Below are positions 37,338 to 49,492 of a DNA stretch of 64,000 nucleotides, piece by piece (position 1 is the first letter of the stretch; each line of letters starts with the position of its first letter). The position numbers were made by a program, and so were the translations under genes. The DNA is from Rhodamnia argentea (Eukaryota > Streptophyta > Magnoliopsida > Myrtales > Myrtaceae), in the NCBI RefSeq assembly GCF_020921035.1, contig NC_063153.1, positions 15,190,001 to 15,254,000 of the forward strand. Direction: 5' to 3'. A model generated the notes under the pieces. The model made no database searches, was not told where the DNA came from, and was given only the letters and a program-made list of their open reading frames with translations.

Positions 37338-40300
37338 GGAAGATGACGGCGACAACGACCCTGCGTTTTACTCTTTCGCATATTTCCTTTTTGGGTGTCA
37401 TCGCGTGTAGAGAGATATCTTAGTTAGCGTTCTAACTTGGTAGATTGACCAATCGATCCAGTAGGATCATCACCGTAATTTTGCATGTATATTCCTATCA
37501 CCATCTTTCCGATTCTTGAAGTCTTCGTTTCATATCCTTTTTTGCCGTTAATTGGTCAAATTGAAAAGCTGTCTTGCATGGCTTTTACCCATCATCCTCC
37601 TCACCATGGACGGGTGACGACTTCTTCCTCCTTAAGGAGTTTGCAATCGAGGAGGGTCAAACCCCGGAGCACCACCTCTTAAAGTGACAACTTCGCAGAT
37701 ATATCGAAAAATTATCTCGAATTTCACTTCAACTACCACTTATTCGAGGAATGCGAATGATATTGGCGAAACTAGAGATCTGTGAATGGTCATCGGGATT
37801 GAAAAAAATGAATGATTTCCTAGGCAAACTAACGTTTGCTTCCCTTTTGTACCAACCCTAAATGGACAAAACACACGCATATGGTCGCATAATCAAATAA
37901 TCAAGTACATGTGTGTATTTTATATTGCCAAGTGAAGACAATTGAAAGTCTATTGAGAGGCAAGTGAATATGAGAAATAAGGGCACCACCGAACCACCCT
38001 ACGCAAGTGAAAAGACCAAAAAAAGCCTGCATGCTTTGACAAATGATTTAAAGTTTTAAACAGCTGGTCTTCATCTTATTTAAATGCATTCCTATGCTTA
38101 GGCCTTCCCCGACAAACTTATTAGCATTAACACAAGATGATCCTAAATTACACAAATAAAGGGGAAAAAATATTCTCATCATGAGTTATTTACTATGGGA
38201 TGCATAGAAAAAAAAAACCCTCGTTCGAGTTCATATAAAAGCCAATTAATCTTTAGCTGGATTTCGTCCGTAGAGAGATTAGACACTCGCAACAAATTAA
38301 TCTAACTCTTTTAATAATATGACGATTTTGGTGCCAAGAGATATAACATCTTTTTCTTTTTGTTTGAGCACAGAAGAGATCCGGTAATGGGAGCGGTACC
38401 TCTAAAATAACTCACTCATAAATCAAGAAAAAAGACAATTCAGATTACGCATGGACCAAGAAAATAAACATTTTGTGGAGCCCCCGCCGACTGTTTTAAA
38501 ACTTCAAGCAAGATAGATGGAAACTTTGTTCAATATTTGAAATATTACAATGCTCCCATAGAAGGACTCTCTGCTAGCACAACGGTATTCGGGGGCGACC
38601 GTGAGAATAGCAATAAGTCGTGAGTTGTCAAAATCTTAAAAGAGTGAATCCAGCAATAATTTTTCATTAGTTGTTATCTTCCATTTTGTGTGACCTAAAA
38701 TAAATTATTAACATAAGAGTCACTCAAAGACGGTTATATAATCAATTTTCCCCGCATAAATATGCAATAAGCGAAGCAAACCGGGCGTCTAGAAAGACTA
38801 GAACTCGAAACCTCCTACTCTAATGCCATGGTAAATTTGATGAGATCACGATCGATTATTTAAAAAAAAAAAACTTAAATTGATAAATGGAGGCGTGATT
38901 TATCATTTAAATATTCTAACACAAAACGGGTCTACTTAGCATTCGGAAGATATCTCCTAAAAAGACTAAACTATCTTATCTTATTACTACGCACGACAAA
39001 GGATCGGTTCGGATCTCTATGGGTCTTCCATGAGAACAAGCAAGCTTACCAATCATTTTAAAACCTAAGTTGAGTTTCGCATACGCTACGCCTACCTTCG
39101 GTTGTACCGAACATCACCCCGTAAAATATGCATCGTGGGGATCCAGAGCGCACCAGCTGCTACTAAATTTAGACGCAAGTGCTACGCATCAAAGACCTAA
39201 TTTGTTCCACACCAATATGGCGCACGGTTTTCCCATCTTTCTTTTTTCTTATTATATGACGAATTATGAGTAGAACTATCGATCATGTCGACCCAAATAA
39301 TCAATTTCGGCCGTTGGATCTTGACTTTTCCTGCCTGCGGCGTAGAAAACTGTTGATTCGAGAAGGGCGTCGACGACAAGATTAGCGGAATGGATAGAGA
39401 CGAGACAGCCAACTGCTCCGGTTTTCTTCCGCAAAGCAGTTTGCAGGTGGAGCGGAAGAGACAAAACGTGGTGTCGGGGCGTGTTAGGTGCATCCAAGAT
39501 TTAATAACATTTGCAAATTAAACTATAAGTTTTTTTTTTAAAGAAATTAAACTATAAGTTCGTATCCCGACTAAACATCAAAACTATGGAGTTTGTAACA
39601 AAGCAGAATTAACCTACCTACCACCACACACCAGCGTTTGGGCAAAGAGCTTCGTGCTTGGATCTTCTGAGTTTCATGCCACACCTTCGTGATCTACCTC
39701 CACACACACACCACTGTTGAGAAAGTCTTGTCTTTGTCTGTGGGATCGTCGATGACCTCTTGGTGCCCCATAAGATGTGTAAGGCTGTAATGTTGCATAA
39801 GCCGTGACCCCGGTTTAGGAGTTCGAATCGGATAAAGGAAATCCGGTAATGCTATAACGTCGCATAGCCACGGAATTGGCAGGAGATGGTGGTGGTCATA
39901 GAATTAACGCCGGTGGTTAGGTAGGTGGCTGCTTGCGAAAGTAGCACGAGGAGATGAGGTGAACTTCAAGAGATAATTATTCGTTGTGGAATGACATGTG
40001 AGATTTCGTGGGATCATTGTCTACTGTTCTAAAAACTGAAAAATGTCAAATGAATGTCTGGTTTACTATTTAAATACCACAACATGCCAAAAAAACAAAA
40101 AAAATCCTTTTGGCTATTTGATTTCGCAATATCCATCAATAATTGAGAACGAAGAACTTATCATTAGTAAGGTTCTTCAAATATACCGATTTTGTATATT
40201 ATATGCGATAGCGCTGCAAGTGAACCACATTAGCCCATAACATTTGGCGTGAGCATCACTCCTAATTCAACCCCGGAATAGGACTGAACCAGACCGGTCA

Positions 40301-41374
40301 AGGCCGGAGGAACCAGCCTTGACCGGTTCAAGTCTCGATTGAGGTCCTGCACTATTAGTTCTAACTGGGAATTGGTCTTGCAAGGTCAATTCCTGGGTGG
40401 AACCTACACTGAACCTGTCTAGCGCAGGATCTAAGTTTTAAGTTTCTCATTCGGCTTTTTCTAATTTTTCACTTTCTCACTTCAAATTTGGCTCTGTCAA
40501 CTATCTAGTTTCTCTCATTTCAGATTTGAGTTCTCTTTGTCCAGTGGTGCCGATTAATCTTTCTCTCTTTCATTTCGCTTGACTGTCTTACATCCTCACT
40601 CTGTGCACGTTACAATCCAAAGCCTCATTTCCCCTCCACGACCCCCACTCGATGAAAGCGTGCTCCCCCTTGGTGTCATTGATCCAGAGCACAAAGTTGT
40701 GGGCAGACGAAAAGCTTGCTGTAGCCTAGCCTTAGACGTGGATCTCGCAATGGTCCTTGCAGGAGAAGACACAGAGTCAGCCAGACCAAAACCTGATGAT
40801 GGAATTGAGGCCTCGTGTCGCCAGATCTCGATTTGCGACGCCCTCCTAATCGTCGATCATGTTAAGCAAGTCATCCCAAATCAGCTTTGCATCCGGTGAG
40901 CTAACATTTGAGTTGGCCGAGTCGAGATATAGTTTGAGTCACAAGGTTGGTTTTCAATTTTAGGGGGGGGGGGGGAACCTAACTCACCTCGAGAATCGAT
41001 CAACTCTAGATAGCATAGTGTATAATCTCGCACAATATTTTGGCCTTGCACTATGACGTCTTTCTATTTCTATCGACCCCCTTTATGGGTGAACGTATTG
41101 TTGCAGACCTCGATGCTAATAATACGACTGCTTTTTGCGGGCCTAATTGAGGTTACCTATCTGTGATCGAGCCCAATCAAGAGGCCCAAATTTCGGTCGG
41201 GAGACCATTTCTTGATCCACATGGAAGTGCGTTTCTTCCGATTTGTAGCGATGGAACAAAGGCTGATGTAACTGTCAACGTCATCCGAAAGTATCTAGAA
41301 TCGATCCCTCATGAAAAAATCAACTCGCGTCAACCATGCTATAAGAATTCTAATTCAAACTTAACTAGATTCAA
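37338..41374. other. Intergenic region 3' of OFP
   Basis: AT-rich spacer of about 4 kb. The first few hundred bases are probably OFP 3' UTR. Near 38814-38836 the text CTCTAATGCCATGG resembles the reverse complement of a copia primer-binding site (initiator Met tRNA type), but no LTR pair is evident. A run of about fourteen G at about 40963-40976 is a sequencing-sensitive homopolymer. The open frame at 40579-40899 shows no recognisable domain. Confidence 0.4.
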
Positions 41375-41614
41375 GGTCCCGTTTGTTTCGCGAAAAACAG
41401 ATGATTTAGAAAATATTTTCCTAAAAACGATTGCTTGTATTAGGTGAAATGATTAGCCAACGAGAAATATTTTCACTATTAACAACAATTTATGTCCTAA
41501 TATTTTCGTGGACGACAAAAATGATTCACCCGTTCATTTTAGTGTGCGGGAAGAACGATCGCTTTTATAAAAATATTTTTCAAATCATTTATTTTTCGCA
41601 AAACAAACGGAGCC
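41375..41614. mobile_element. MITE, about 240 bp, with inverted ends GG(T/C)(C/T)CCGTTTGTTT
   Basis: The left end reads GGTCCCGTTTGTTTCGCGAA. The reverse complement of the right end reads GGCTCCGTTTGTTTTGCGAA. The match continues for about 30 bases. The inside is AT-rich and non-coding. Related inner sequence occurs near 31070-31165 and 33600-33665. The superfamily is not settled because target duplications are unclear. Confidence 0.8.
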
Positions 41615-42361
41615 TAAATATGAACAATATTAGTACTTATAACTTATCAATTAGAAGTATTACTAGAAGAAAACATAGCTCACAGTTAAAGAGTTCCACA
41701 AGGAAGACATGCGGATAAAGGCATGTTGTGTTCGAACATTAAAATGTCAATGTGAATGACGTCGAGTTCCAAGCGATTATTGCTCAGATGAGATCAACTT
41801 TCATGTAGAACATTCAACAATAAGTAGATGTGGGGAGCCAAGTCTCGAATAAGCCCTTCAACTAAGAGTGATCGGTTCCAAGAACTGTACATTGCATATT
41901 AGGAACATGAAACCTATTCTGTTAGAAATCGCATTTCATTCTTAGAACATAGAATTTGTCTGCTCTTTCTTTCTCTGTTTCTTTTTTTTTTTTTTGATTT
42001 AGTTGCTTAACTATAAGCATTATTTTCGTGAAACAGTAAATTAGGACACCCCCAATGGCCTTTTTATGTAGGAATGGTCAATTTCATTATTATTATTATA
42101 TATGTGTATGTATATATACTCAAAAGTGCTCGATTAAGAGACTTGTGGTTTCGCTTTGAACCGGTTCACAAATTTTTTTTACAAGGAACCGAACCGGTTT
42201 TCATGTGGACCGGTTTGAAATCGGCCGGGCAAGGGCGGTTCGGAATGACACCCGACTCATTCCGTGCTGCTAGGGTTTACTGGTGCCTCGTTTATAAACG
42301 TGGGGTGAGGCCTCCTCAAGGTTGCCGTCTTCCTTGTCGCATCCTCCGACAGTTGCGATGG

Positions 42362-42845
42362 ACTGTATAAATCTCTGCTCGCTCTTCTCAGATGTTCTCT
42401 CCAACTCTCTCTGGCTGGTTTGATGCGGGATCTTCATTAAGATCAACAGGTATGCTCCTTAATCATCGTCGCACTTTCTCTTTCCTCCATGTGTCGTTCC
42501 ATTTCGTTCGAGTAGGTCATGAGTGCTCCTTTTTCTGAGTTTACTTTTGGTCGCTACCGCCGCTCCTCGCCGCCGCCGCCAGCTCCTCATCGGCGCCCCC
42601 GAACCTCCACCTCTGGCTATGGCTGCTACCGCGACCTCAGATCCGAGGTTGCGAATTCTAAATCTGAATCTGAGGTCGGACGGCTCCGATTAGTCGGCCG
42701 CATCGGGTGCAAAGTGGGGTGGTGGGCCGATGGTGAGATGTCGGCGGCGGTTGGAGCTGAAAAGCTGGCCGGTGACGATGTTGTTGATGTCGGGGAAAGT
42801 GGCCCCTCTGTAGATAAATCCTTGCAACTGAACGTAATAAGCTAA
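42362..42845 (+). CDS. Hypothetical short gene with promoter-like 5' flank
   Basis: An ATG at 42519 opens a 108-codon frame rich in Ser, Pro and Arg at its start (MSAPFSEFTFGRYRRSSPPP) and Gly/Asp later. About 150 bases upstream lie TGTATAAATC and a CT-rich leader, then a possible donor CAACAG|GTATGC near 42450. I recognise no domain. It precedes the TIR relic by about 470 bases, but no protein similarity links them. It could be a real small gene, an orphan first exon or chance. Confidence 0.25.
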
Positions 42846-43312
42846 TTAGACACCATTCGCGAGGTGAGCTATTGGAGTTGATGCTAATGCTAATTAGTCA
42901 TTAATATTCAGTTTTTGTCGTTTGAAACTTAAAACCTTTCAAAAAAAAGTAGAACCAAGTTTTAAGTTAGAATTTTAGTGCCTGACAATGCACATGACTT
43001 CCTATGATGCATTGCGCTCAGGCTGATATACTAGGATTTACAACTTCTTGAAGGAACGTCGTCGTCGTCCCTTTTTGTCTAAGAGCAGAGCAATCCCAGT
43101 GGTAATTTTTAATGAGTAATTAAGGGCAGAGTCAGATAAAAGAAGAAATGTATTGTCCAACATCCTTGCCTCGTTTTGTAGCCATCCTGCACTAATTCTT
43201 TTTGTCTCTGTGCTACTGCTTGCAGAAGATGCAACGTGTCTAGTTGGCTGGTCTTTAGCGGCTTGGACATTGACCCGGACCATCTCCAAGCTCTTAAAAT
43301 AGACTAAGGTCT

Positions 43313-45384
43313 TGGTCAGTACTCTCTCAGAACTATGCTTCTAGCAGATGGTGTCTTGGTGAATTGGTTCAAATGATGGAGTACAAGAATGGCAGAGGAC
43401 ATGTAGTCTTGCCTATACTTTACAAAGTGGAAACAAAGGATGTGGAGCACCAATTGGGGATGTCAGCGGAGAGATTTTGGTCCCGTAAGAAGCATTTGGA
43501 TGAAAAGGTTGTGGATGAATGGGAGGAAGTGTTCACAGAAATTACTTCCCTAAAAGGATGGGATTCCAGGAAAGATGTCAACAGGTACAATTTTACTTGA
43601 ACCTTCTTTATTAGTGCATTGACTATTTGCCTTTCAATATATGACATGTGATAATATAGAGGTGAGAAATAGACAACTTCAATGAACTGGGGCAATCCAT
43701 TCCAAAGTTAGCTTGTTCATGTGCTGTAATGAGGTTTATTATGCAATTATTGTAGCTTTGTACTTAACCTCTAATTCTACTTGGCAGATTCCAAGGAGAC
43801 TTGGGAGAATTGGTTATCATAGAGGTTTTGAGTGAGTTACGGAAGGCCTTTGGACTAGTTTTTACCAAGCAACCGGTCGGAATCGACGGTCCTATGGAGG
43901 ATGTCATGATACTTGTGTATTGTGCCCTTCTCTTGTTGGTATTAAGGGATGGGTGGTATTGGCAAGATAGCTTTCACTAAGGTCATCTACAACAAACTTG
44001 TTGATCAATTTGAACATCGTCTTGAATATTTGCATAACCGACTAACCTCGAGTGAAATTGAAGAAAGTTCTTATTTTCCTTGATGATGTGGATGATAATA
44101 ATCACTTGAAGGTTTTGGTTGGATATCATAAGTGGTTTGGCTCGGGAAGTAGGATCATCATTACCACGAGAAGCAAAATTGTTCTTGATGGTGTTAAGCG
44201 GACATCAATCATGAACATGAGGTAGACGACTTCCCTTAGCTCTCGAGGTTATGGGTTTAAGTTTGTCAAAAAAAGTCCTCATTGTTCTTGATGATGTGGA
44301 TAAATATGATCAGTTGAAGTTTTGGATGGAGATTATGAATGGTGTAGGTCTAGCAAAAGTCCTCATTCTCCTTGATGATGTGGATGATAATCATAGGTTT
44401 TAATTGGAGATTATAAGTGATTTGGTTTAGGAAGTAGGATTATCATTACTACGAGAAGCAAAATTGTTATTGATGATGCTAAGCGGACATTAAGCAGGAG
44501 ATCATGAGTGGTATAGGTCCGGAAGAAAGTCCTCATTCTCCTTGATGATGTGGATGATAATGATCGATTTTGCTTGAAGATCATAAGCGGTTTGGTTCGG
44601 GAAGTAGGATTATCATTTTTACGAGAAGCAAAATTGTTAGGCGGACATCGAGCATGGACATGAGGTAGACGACTTCCTTAACTCTTGAGGTTGTACATTT
44701 AATTTTGTCAAAAAAAAAAAAAAACAATCATTGTTCTTGATGCTTGTATTTGTATTTGTATTGTTGAATGAATATCCTCCCATTTTTCTTGATCTTGTCG
44801 GGCTCCAAGAGAATAAACCATTGTATGGCTGGTCCAGTGAGGCTTTCTTGAAAAATTTGGGTCAATAGATGCACTTCAAGTATGAATAGTAGATAATAGA
44901 TCAGTCTTTCATCTCATTTAGCGGACTTGTCTCCTCCAACTGAATTTGAGTTTCTCTCTGAAGAAGTTTTATCCAACGGCTTCCTGGTCATAGGATCAAT
45001 TTTGTGCGGAAATAATATGCAGTTTTGGAAAGAAGTTGAAGATAAGCTACATATTATTACATTAGGAGCTATTGACCGAGAGATCTTGGTAGAGAAATTG
45101 CTCATCAAGAAGATTATAACAAATCTCAAAGCCATCGCAGGTTGTGGGTCTATGACGAAGCCTTTAAAGTGCTAGAGAATAATGAGGTAACAGTTATCTC
45201 CGTCTTTCTTTTGTTTCACCAGTTTAAGTCCTCTTTTTTCAAATGAATATTAATCTTTTTTCAAATAAATATTAATGCAGCTTCATTGAATTCCCTGGTT
45301 GTTTCTGAATTAAAGTGGATTGAGTGGAATGGATGTCCTTTTGTTGTGATTAATATGTATCTTGAGAATAGAATTTCAATCATG
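43313..45384 (+). pseudogene. TIR-NBS-LRR disease resistance gene relic with reiterated NB-ARC blocks
   Basis: TNL proteins are intracellular immune receptors of eudicots. This copy starts in the middle of the TIR domain (SVLSQNYASSRWCLGELVQM, then HVVLPILYKVE and SLKGWDSRKDVNR) at 43313-43584. A GT-AG intron with conserved phase follows. The second exon (43788 on) reads RFQGDLGELVIIEVLSELRK, VGIDGPMEDVM, then, after a frame change, a P-loop GMGGIGK that has lost its Thr/Ser-Thr (GKIA). It next shows kinase-2 LIFLDDVDD and RNBS-B GSRIIITTR, but these blocks recur in broken form downstream (44063-44720). A later piece reads FLVIGSILCGNNMQFWKEVE, then RLWVYDEAFKVLENNE at 45128-45187 in another frame. 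A short LRR exon (VVSELKWIEWNGCPF) lies at 45281-45384. Stops, frame changes, the missing first half of TIR and most of the LRR rule out a working receptor. Confidence 0.9.
44063..44720 (+). repeat. Internal reiteration of kinase-2, RNBS-B and GLPL coding blocks
   Basis: Within the TNL relic, kinase-2 (L-I-x-L-D-D-V-D coding text CTTGATGATGTGGAT) occurs four times, near 44077, 44287, 44371 and 44541. RNBS-B text GGAAGTAGGAT(C/T)ATCATT occurs three times, near 44144, 44429 and 44597. The GLPL block (ACGACTTCCCTTAGCTCTCG and a decayed repeat) occurs twice, near 44227 and 44669. An intact gene has one of each. Confidence 0.85.
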
Positions 45385-46098
45385 GTAAGAGAGGGAAAAA
45401 AAGCACTTGTGTCCTCTTATTGCTCTCTTTCTAATGTTACTCATTTTCAGTAGCCAACTCATAGGGGGTAAATGAAAACGTGTGGTATGATTGTGGATTC
45501 TGAAATATGAAATTTAGTTGAATTTTGCTGAGATTTCCTTATTTTTAGGATTTAGATATCGTTGTATGTGCAAAGTGAAATAATGTCACAGTACAAACAT
45601 GTGCAAGAAAATTAAAGTCATAAAGTATATATGTGTATGGAAGTTACTTTTGATACTTGTGAGACATTTATATGTAAGTTTTGGTTGTTAAATTTCAGAC
45701 GTATTTTGAGCGCTAAAAAGTTAAAAATGTTCTAAAAACAGTTATCTGTTCTTGTTTGGGTAAGGGTCCGGGTGTATGGACAAATTTTGGAAGTGTAAGT
45801 GTATAACATTTTCATTACTCAGTATTACTTATAGGGAATTGAAAATATTCAAGACAAAGGCGGAGAACAAGCTTGGACAAAATGTTGACCAAGATGGCCC
45901 GGTAACACTCTATTTGTGATTCATGTATTCGGCATATGCTCCAGCTGAATGATTGGGTTGTCCTATAAGTCAATAAATTGGAAGTAGATCAAGATTTCTT
46001 CATGCCATACAATTGTTAGAAATACCTTCTCTGCCAGCTAGGATGATTGAACTGAAATATCACTTGCGTAAGTCATTGTCATCTAATTTTTTGGCAGG

Positions 46099-46584
46099 TG
46101 AAGAACGAAATTCTTTTGGCGCAGCTCATTGTGGTTCACCTTCATATTTTTCGTGGTCTATATCATGCGAGTTATAGCAGTCCTTTAACGGGAGAAAAAA
46201 GTCCCTTTACTTATTCTTCTACTGCTCCTGCTTTCCCTTCTTCCCCGGGAGATGAAGAATGAAATGCTTTCGGCGCAACTCGTTGTGGTTCACCTTCATA
46301 TCTTTCGACCCGAAATGCTTTCGGTGCAACTCGTTGTGGTTCACCTTCATATCTTTCGACCCGAAATGCTTTCGGTGCAACTCATTGTGGTTCACCTTCA
46401 TTGTGGGCAAGTACGTTTCTCATTGTGGTTCACCTTCATATTTTTCGTGGTCTATGTCATGGGAGTTATAGCAGTCCTACTGAATTTGTTCGGTGTGCCG
46501 GTGGATCGATTGGCGGGTTCTCATTTTGACGAGCGAACGAATAAAGCGCATTTTGAGCTAAATTCCCATTCTAGTGGAAACTGA
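46099..46584 (+). repeat. Minisatellite with 51-bp unit in an open frame, plus flanking duplication
   Basis: Units GAAATGCTTTCGG(C/T)GCAACT... repeat at 46261-46311, 46312-46362 and 46363-46401 (partial). The unit is 17 codons, so the frame from 46252 to 46584 stays open and encodes PEMLSVQLVVVHLHIFR-type repeats followed by a hydrophobic stretch. A larger duplication surrounds it: CTCATTGTGGTTCACCTTCA plus TATTTTTCGTGGTCTAT occurs at about 46127 and again at about 46414. The segment lies 0.7 kb past the TNL relic. Whether it was part of that gene is unknown. Confidence 0.8.
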
Positions 46585-46685
46585 TTTGCCTAGAGACTTT
46601 GAGGTACTCTTGCATGACAAACATTACAGGATAATTAATATGATGCCCTCTTTGAACTCCATTTATACTCGATTAAAAATTGTCA

Positions 46686-47126
46686 ATGGTCATCATAGAA
46701 TTGACAAAAGGATTTTTTCGAATATCAGGATCAGCGCAGCATAGATATGTGTTCATTCATGTAGAGCACTTTAGCTTTCGAGAGCCAAATTTTCAGATGC
46801 TTAGTACCAAGCAAGCAAGTCTCGAGTGTCCTTTTACTTTGCTTCTATCGAGGAAAAATTTCAGTGAGTTATGTCAGCAAAACGAAATAAGAGATTTGGA
46901 GTTTTTTCTTGATCACGCGACACCCAGCTCGCAATTGTCACTTTTCTCACGGAGAGATTGTAGTGATGTTTATGTCTTCCTATCACCATATGCATGTTTC
47001 TTGTCCTGGGAGTCGTTGGTCGTGGATTATTGGCATCTATCTTTTCCAATTCTGGAATACCAAACAAGTTTTCAAATTTCGAATGGAAACCGAATGTATG
47101 ATACTCGACTGATCTCGAGAATTTGA
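46686..47126 (+). CDS. Unidentified open frame of about 146 codons
   Basis: An uninterrupted frame from an ATG at 46686 to a stop at 47126. It is long for this AT-rich DNA, but no domain, signal peptide or homologue is recognised. It may be a relic exon from the resistance-gene region or chance. Confidence 0.15.
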   Translation: MVIIELTKGFFRISGSAQHRYVFIHVEHFSFREPNFQMLSTKQASLECPFTLLLSRKNFSELCQQNEIRDLEFFLDHATPSSQLSLFSRRDCSDVYVFLSPYACFLSWESLVVDYWHLSFPILEYQTSFQISNGNRMYDTRLISRI

Positions 47127-47797
47127 ATTCTAACAATCTGTCCACTCAAAATATGAGTCATGGTCATTTCACAAATGACTGAGTTGAGTATTGTGAGGGT
47201 GAAATTTCTATCTGATTTATGTGTCTTGCCCGTCGAAATTGAGGTTGCGCAAGCTCTCTAAGCTTGTCTCGCCCGGCTCGAGGTTATTTGTTCATCGATT
47301 GCTTCCAAATTCCAACTATCTCGGTTGGTCTCGACTCCCATGATCAATCGATTGCCCATCATCCATAACTGAAAAAGACTACTTTCGCTCCTTTAAAATA
47401 AAACCGAGGAGGATTAGTGAGCCAATTACAAGGTAAGGGTCTTAATTCGATGAATTTTTGTATTATCCAATCTACTTCTTGGTTTTGGTTAGCCTCTCTT
47501 AGACGGTGGACTACTTGAATGTCTTGATATTGACTGCCGAATTGTGAGGCTTAGACGTTGCATGAACCAGCAGTGTATGCTCGATCAATCCTTTACTCGA
47601 CGACCCCAATCAATTACATGAATTGGAATTGACTGCGTAATTCTAATATTTACTAAGATTTAACTTCATTTACCCTGAAGGAGAAAACCTTAAAAGTAGA
47701 GAATTTCTACATTTGGGGACTTTCTGTCTTCTTTCATCGGCCTTGGACGTTGCCTCATTAGCCTAACCAAAATTAGATGTTGGAACTATCTTATACC

Positions 47798-48210
47798 CTA
47801 AGTAGCACCGACACGCGACATTACACGACATTACGACATGTCGACACGTCATGGCTTAAGAAATAGATAATTCCGATACTTTAGGATACATGTGTGTGTA
47901 TATTATCACGTATATATAAAAATATCAGTGGTGAGTTTCTTCTTCTTCTTACGTTAGGGATTAACGATTAGGTTTTTTTTGTTGGGTATATTATTTTTGG
48001 ATGGCTTAGTATATATATACATTTTGACCTTTAATTTATTGAAAATATTTAAAATTAACTTCGTGCGTGTCAAAATGACGTGTTGGGATGTTAGACTTTC
48101 GTGCTGCCGACGTGTTTGGAGCGCTAATCGCATGTCGATCGCATGTTAGAGAGTGTTGAGGAGTGTCCGATACGACATAGAGGCCCTCGAAACATGTTGG
48201 TGCTTCCTAG
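47798..48210. mobile_element. hAT-like MITE, about 410 bp
   Basis: Inverted ends: CTAAGTAGCACCGACACG on the left, and CTAGGAAGCACCAACATG as the reverse complement of the right end. Flanks CTTATACC and CCTATATC could be a worn 8-bp target duplication, which would fit hAT. Inside are repeated ACACG/CGACA motifs and AT-rich DNA, no coding frame. Confidence 0.65.
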
Positions 48211-48897
48211 CCTATATCCCATCGTTGATCTAGATTAAGTTTTAGATACATAGCTCAAATCAAAAGCAATCTTGTTTCGAATGATGACCGTTCACCAAAT
48301 TCATGGTGACTCGCCTACTATGTATTGAAAATAGAAAACGATCACGACGCTCAGTCCATAATTCAAGTCACAAACCTCTAATTCTCATTTGCATTAGAAA
48401 ATGCATGAGATGGCGTTATCGAACTGTTTAGCAAATTCTCCATTTGTAGGATTGGGGTAGTAAATTGAGGAATTATTACGTCAAACTCTCGCTAGACAAA
48501 AGAGAAAAATGAGATTTGAACGCTTGCGATTTTCCTCAATGTTCACTTTATGATTGCTTTCAAACATGCGATGATAAATCTTAGATACTCATAAGATCAC
48601 TCGTCCCTCGGACCTCTTCCTCGAGTTGGAGCATACATCTCTAATCCTTCCAACGAAGAATACGTATACATATATACTTTTATGCTGGCGGCGTACGTAT
48701 TTTTTTTTTTTTAAAATCCTTATCAAAGAATACAAATTAACAAAGGCAAAAGAAATCATTGCAGCTATGAATTATTGCTGCGACTCGACCAAATAAATAA
48801 TAGTTCAGGAGACCAACCCAACGGCGGTGAGTGTTTGTGCCCCTGCCCCCTGCAGACAAGTACCTAAATCACTCTCATCTGACGAATAGGATGTCTA

Positions 48898-49041
48898 CAC
48901 GTGTCCCAAAACAGTGTCGCACGTGGTCACGCGAGCCGAGGATTGGGCCCCCGTTCCCACCACCACGGCCCCTCGAGTCACGTGCACTGCCTTGGACACG
49001 TGCCTTGATTAGCCCCAAAGAAGGTTGGTGGGGCCCACGTG
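48898..49041. promoter_or_regulatory. Cluster of five palindromic CACGTG (G-box) sites
   Basis: CACGTG occurs at 48898-48903, 48920-48925, 48979-48984, 48997-49002 and 49036-49041. G-boxes bind bZIP and bHLH factors such as ABFs and PIFs. The flanks (ACACGTGTC, GCACGTGGTC, CCACGTGTGC) are ABRE-like. No gene start is recognised within 2 kb on either side, so the target is unknown. Confidence 0.6.
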
Positions 49042-49454
49042 TGCAGTCACTATTTCACATTACCTTAAGCCTGACCCAATGTGGAAGGAGGAGGCCTTTT
49101 GTTTTTTTACCACGTTTACAGTGATTTTCAGTTACCAAACCGTGTAAATTTTTTTAGTTAGTAAATCTAAGATTCGGCCTGTAAATTTGGTCGGTTTAAG
49201 TGCGATTATGTTTTGGTACAGCTAGAAAGCTATTTCATCTTTTGCATTTCTTTATATGCAATTAATGGCGCTTTTCTTTCACATAAAAAGGGACATCGGG
49301 CTTGTTTCGAGTGAAGCTATTTTTTAAGGAAAATGCTTTCGGACTTTTCGTGTGTTTGGACACAAGAAAATGAATTTGTGAGCGGAAAATCTTTTCACTT
49401 AATGTGAAAAAGTCATTTTCGCTATCGGTATTCCAATGCAAACAACTGATCAAA

Positions 49455-49456
<2 letters not shown>

Positions 49457-49492
<36 letters not shown>
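49457..49492. repeat. CT dinucleotide microsatellite
   Basis: About fifteen TC units, broken once by TTT near the end. Length is likely variable. Confidence 0.95.

Noticed and set aside
38814..38836. Copia-type primer binding site on the minus strand
   Set aside because: It resembles the initiator-Met tRNA complement only with mismatches, and no LTR pair or pol remnant was found nearby.
39800..39835. Possible tRNA-like or SINE B-box (GAGTTCGAATCGG)
   Set aside because: No matching A-box at the right distance and no cloverleaf can be drawn, so no tRNA gene or SINE is called.
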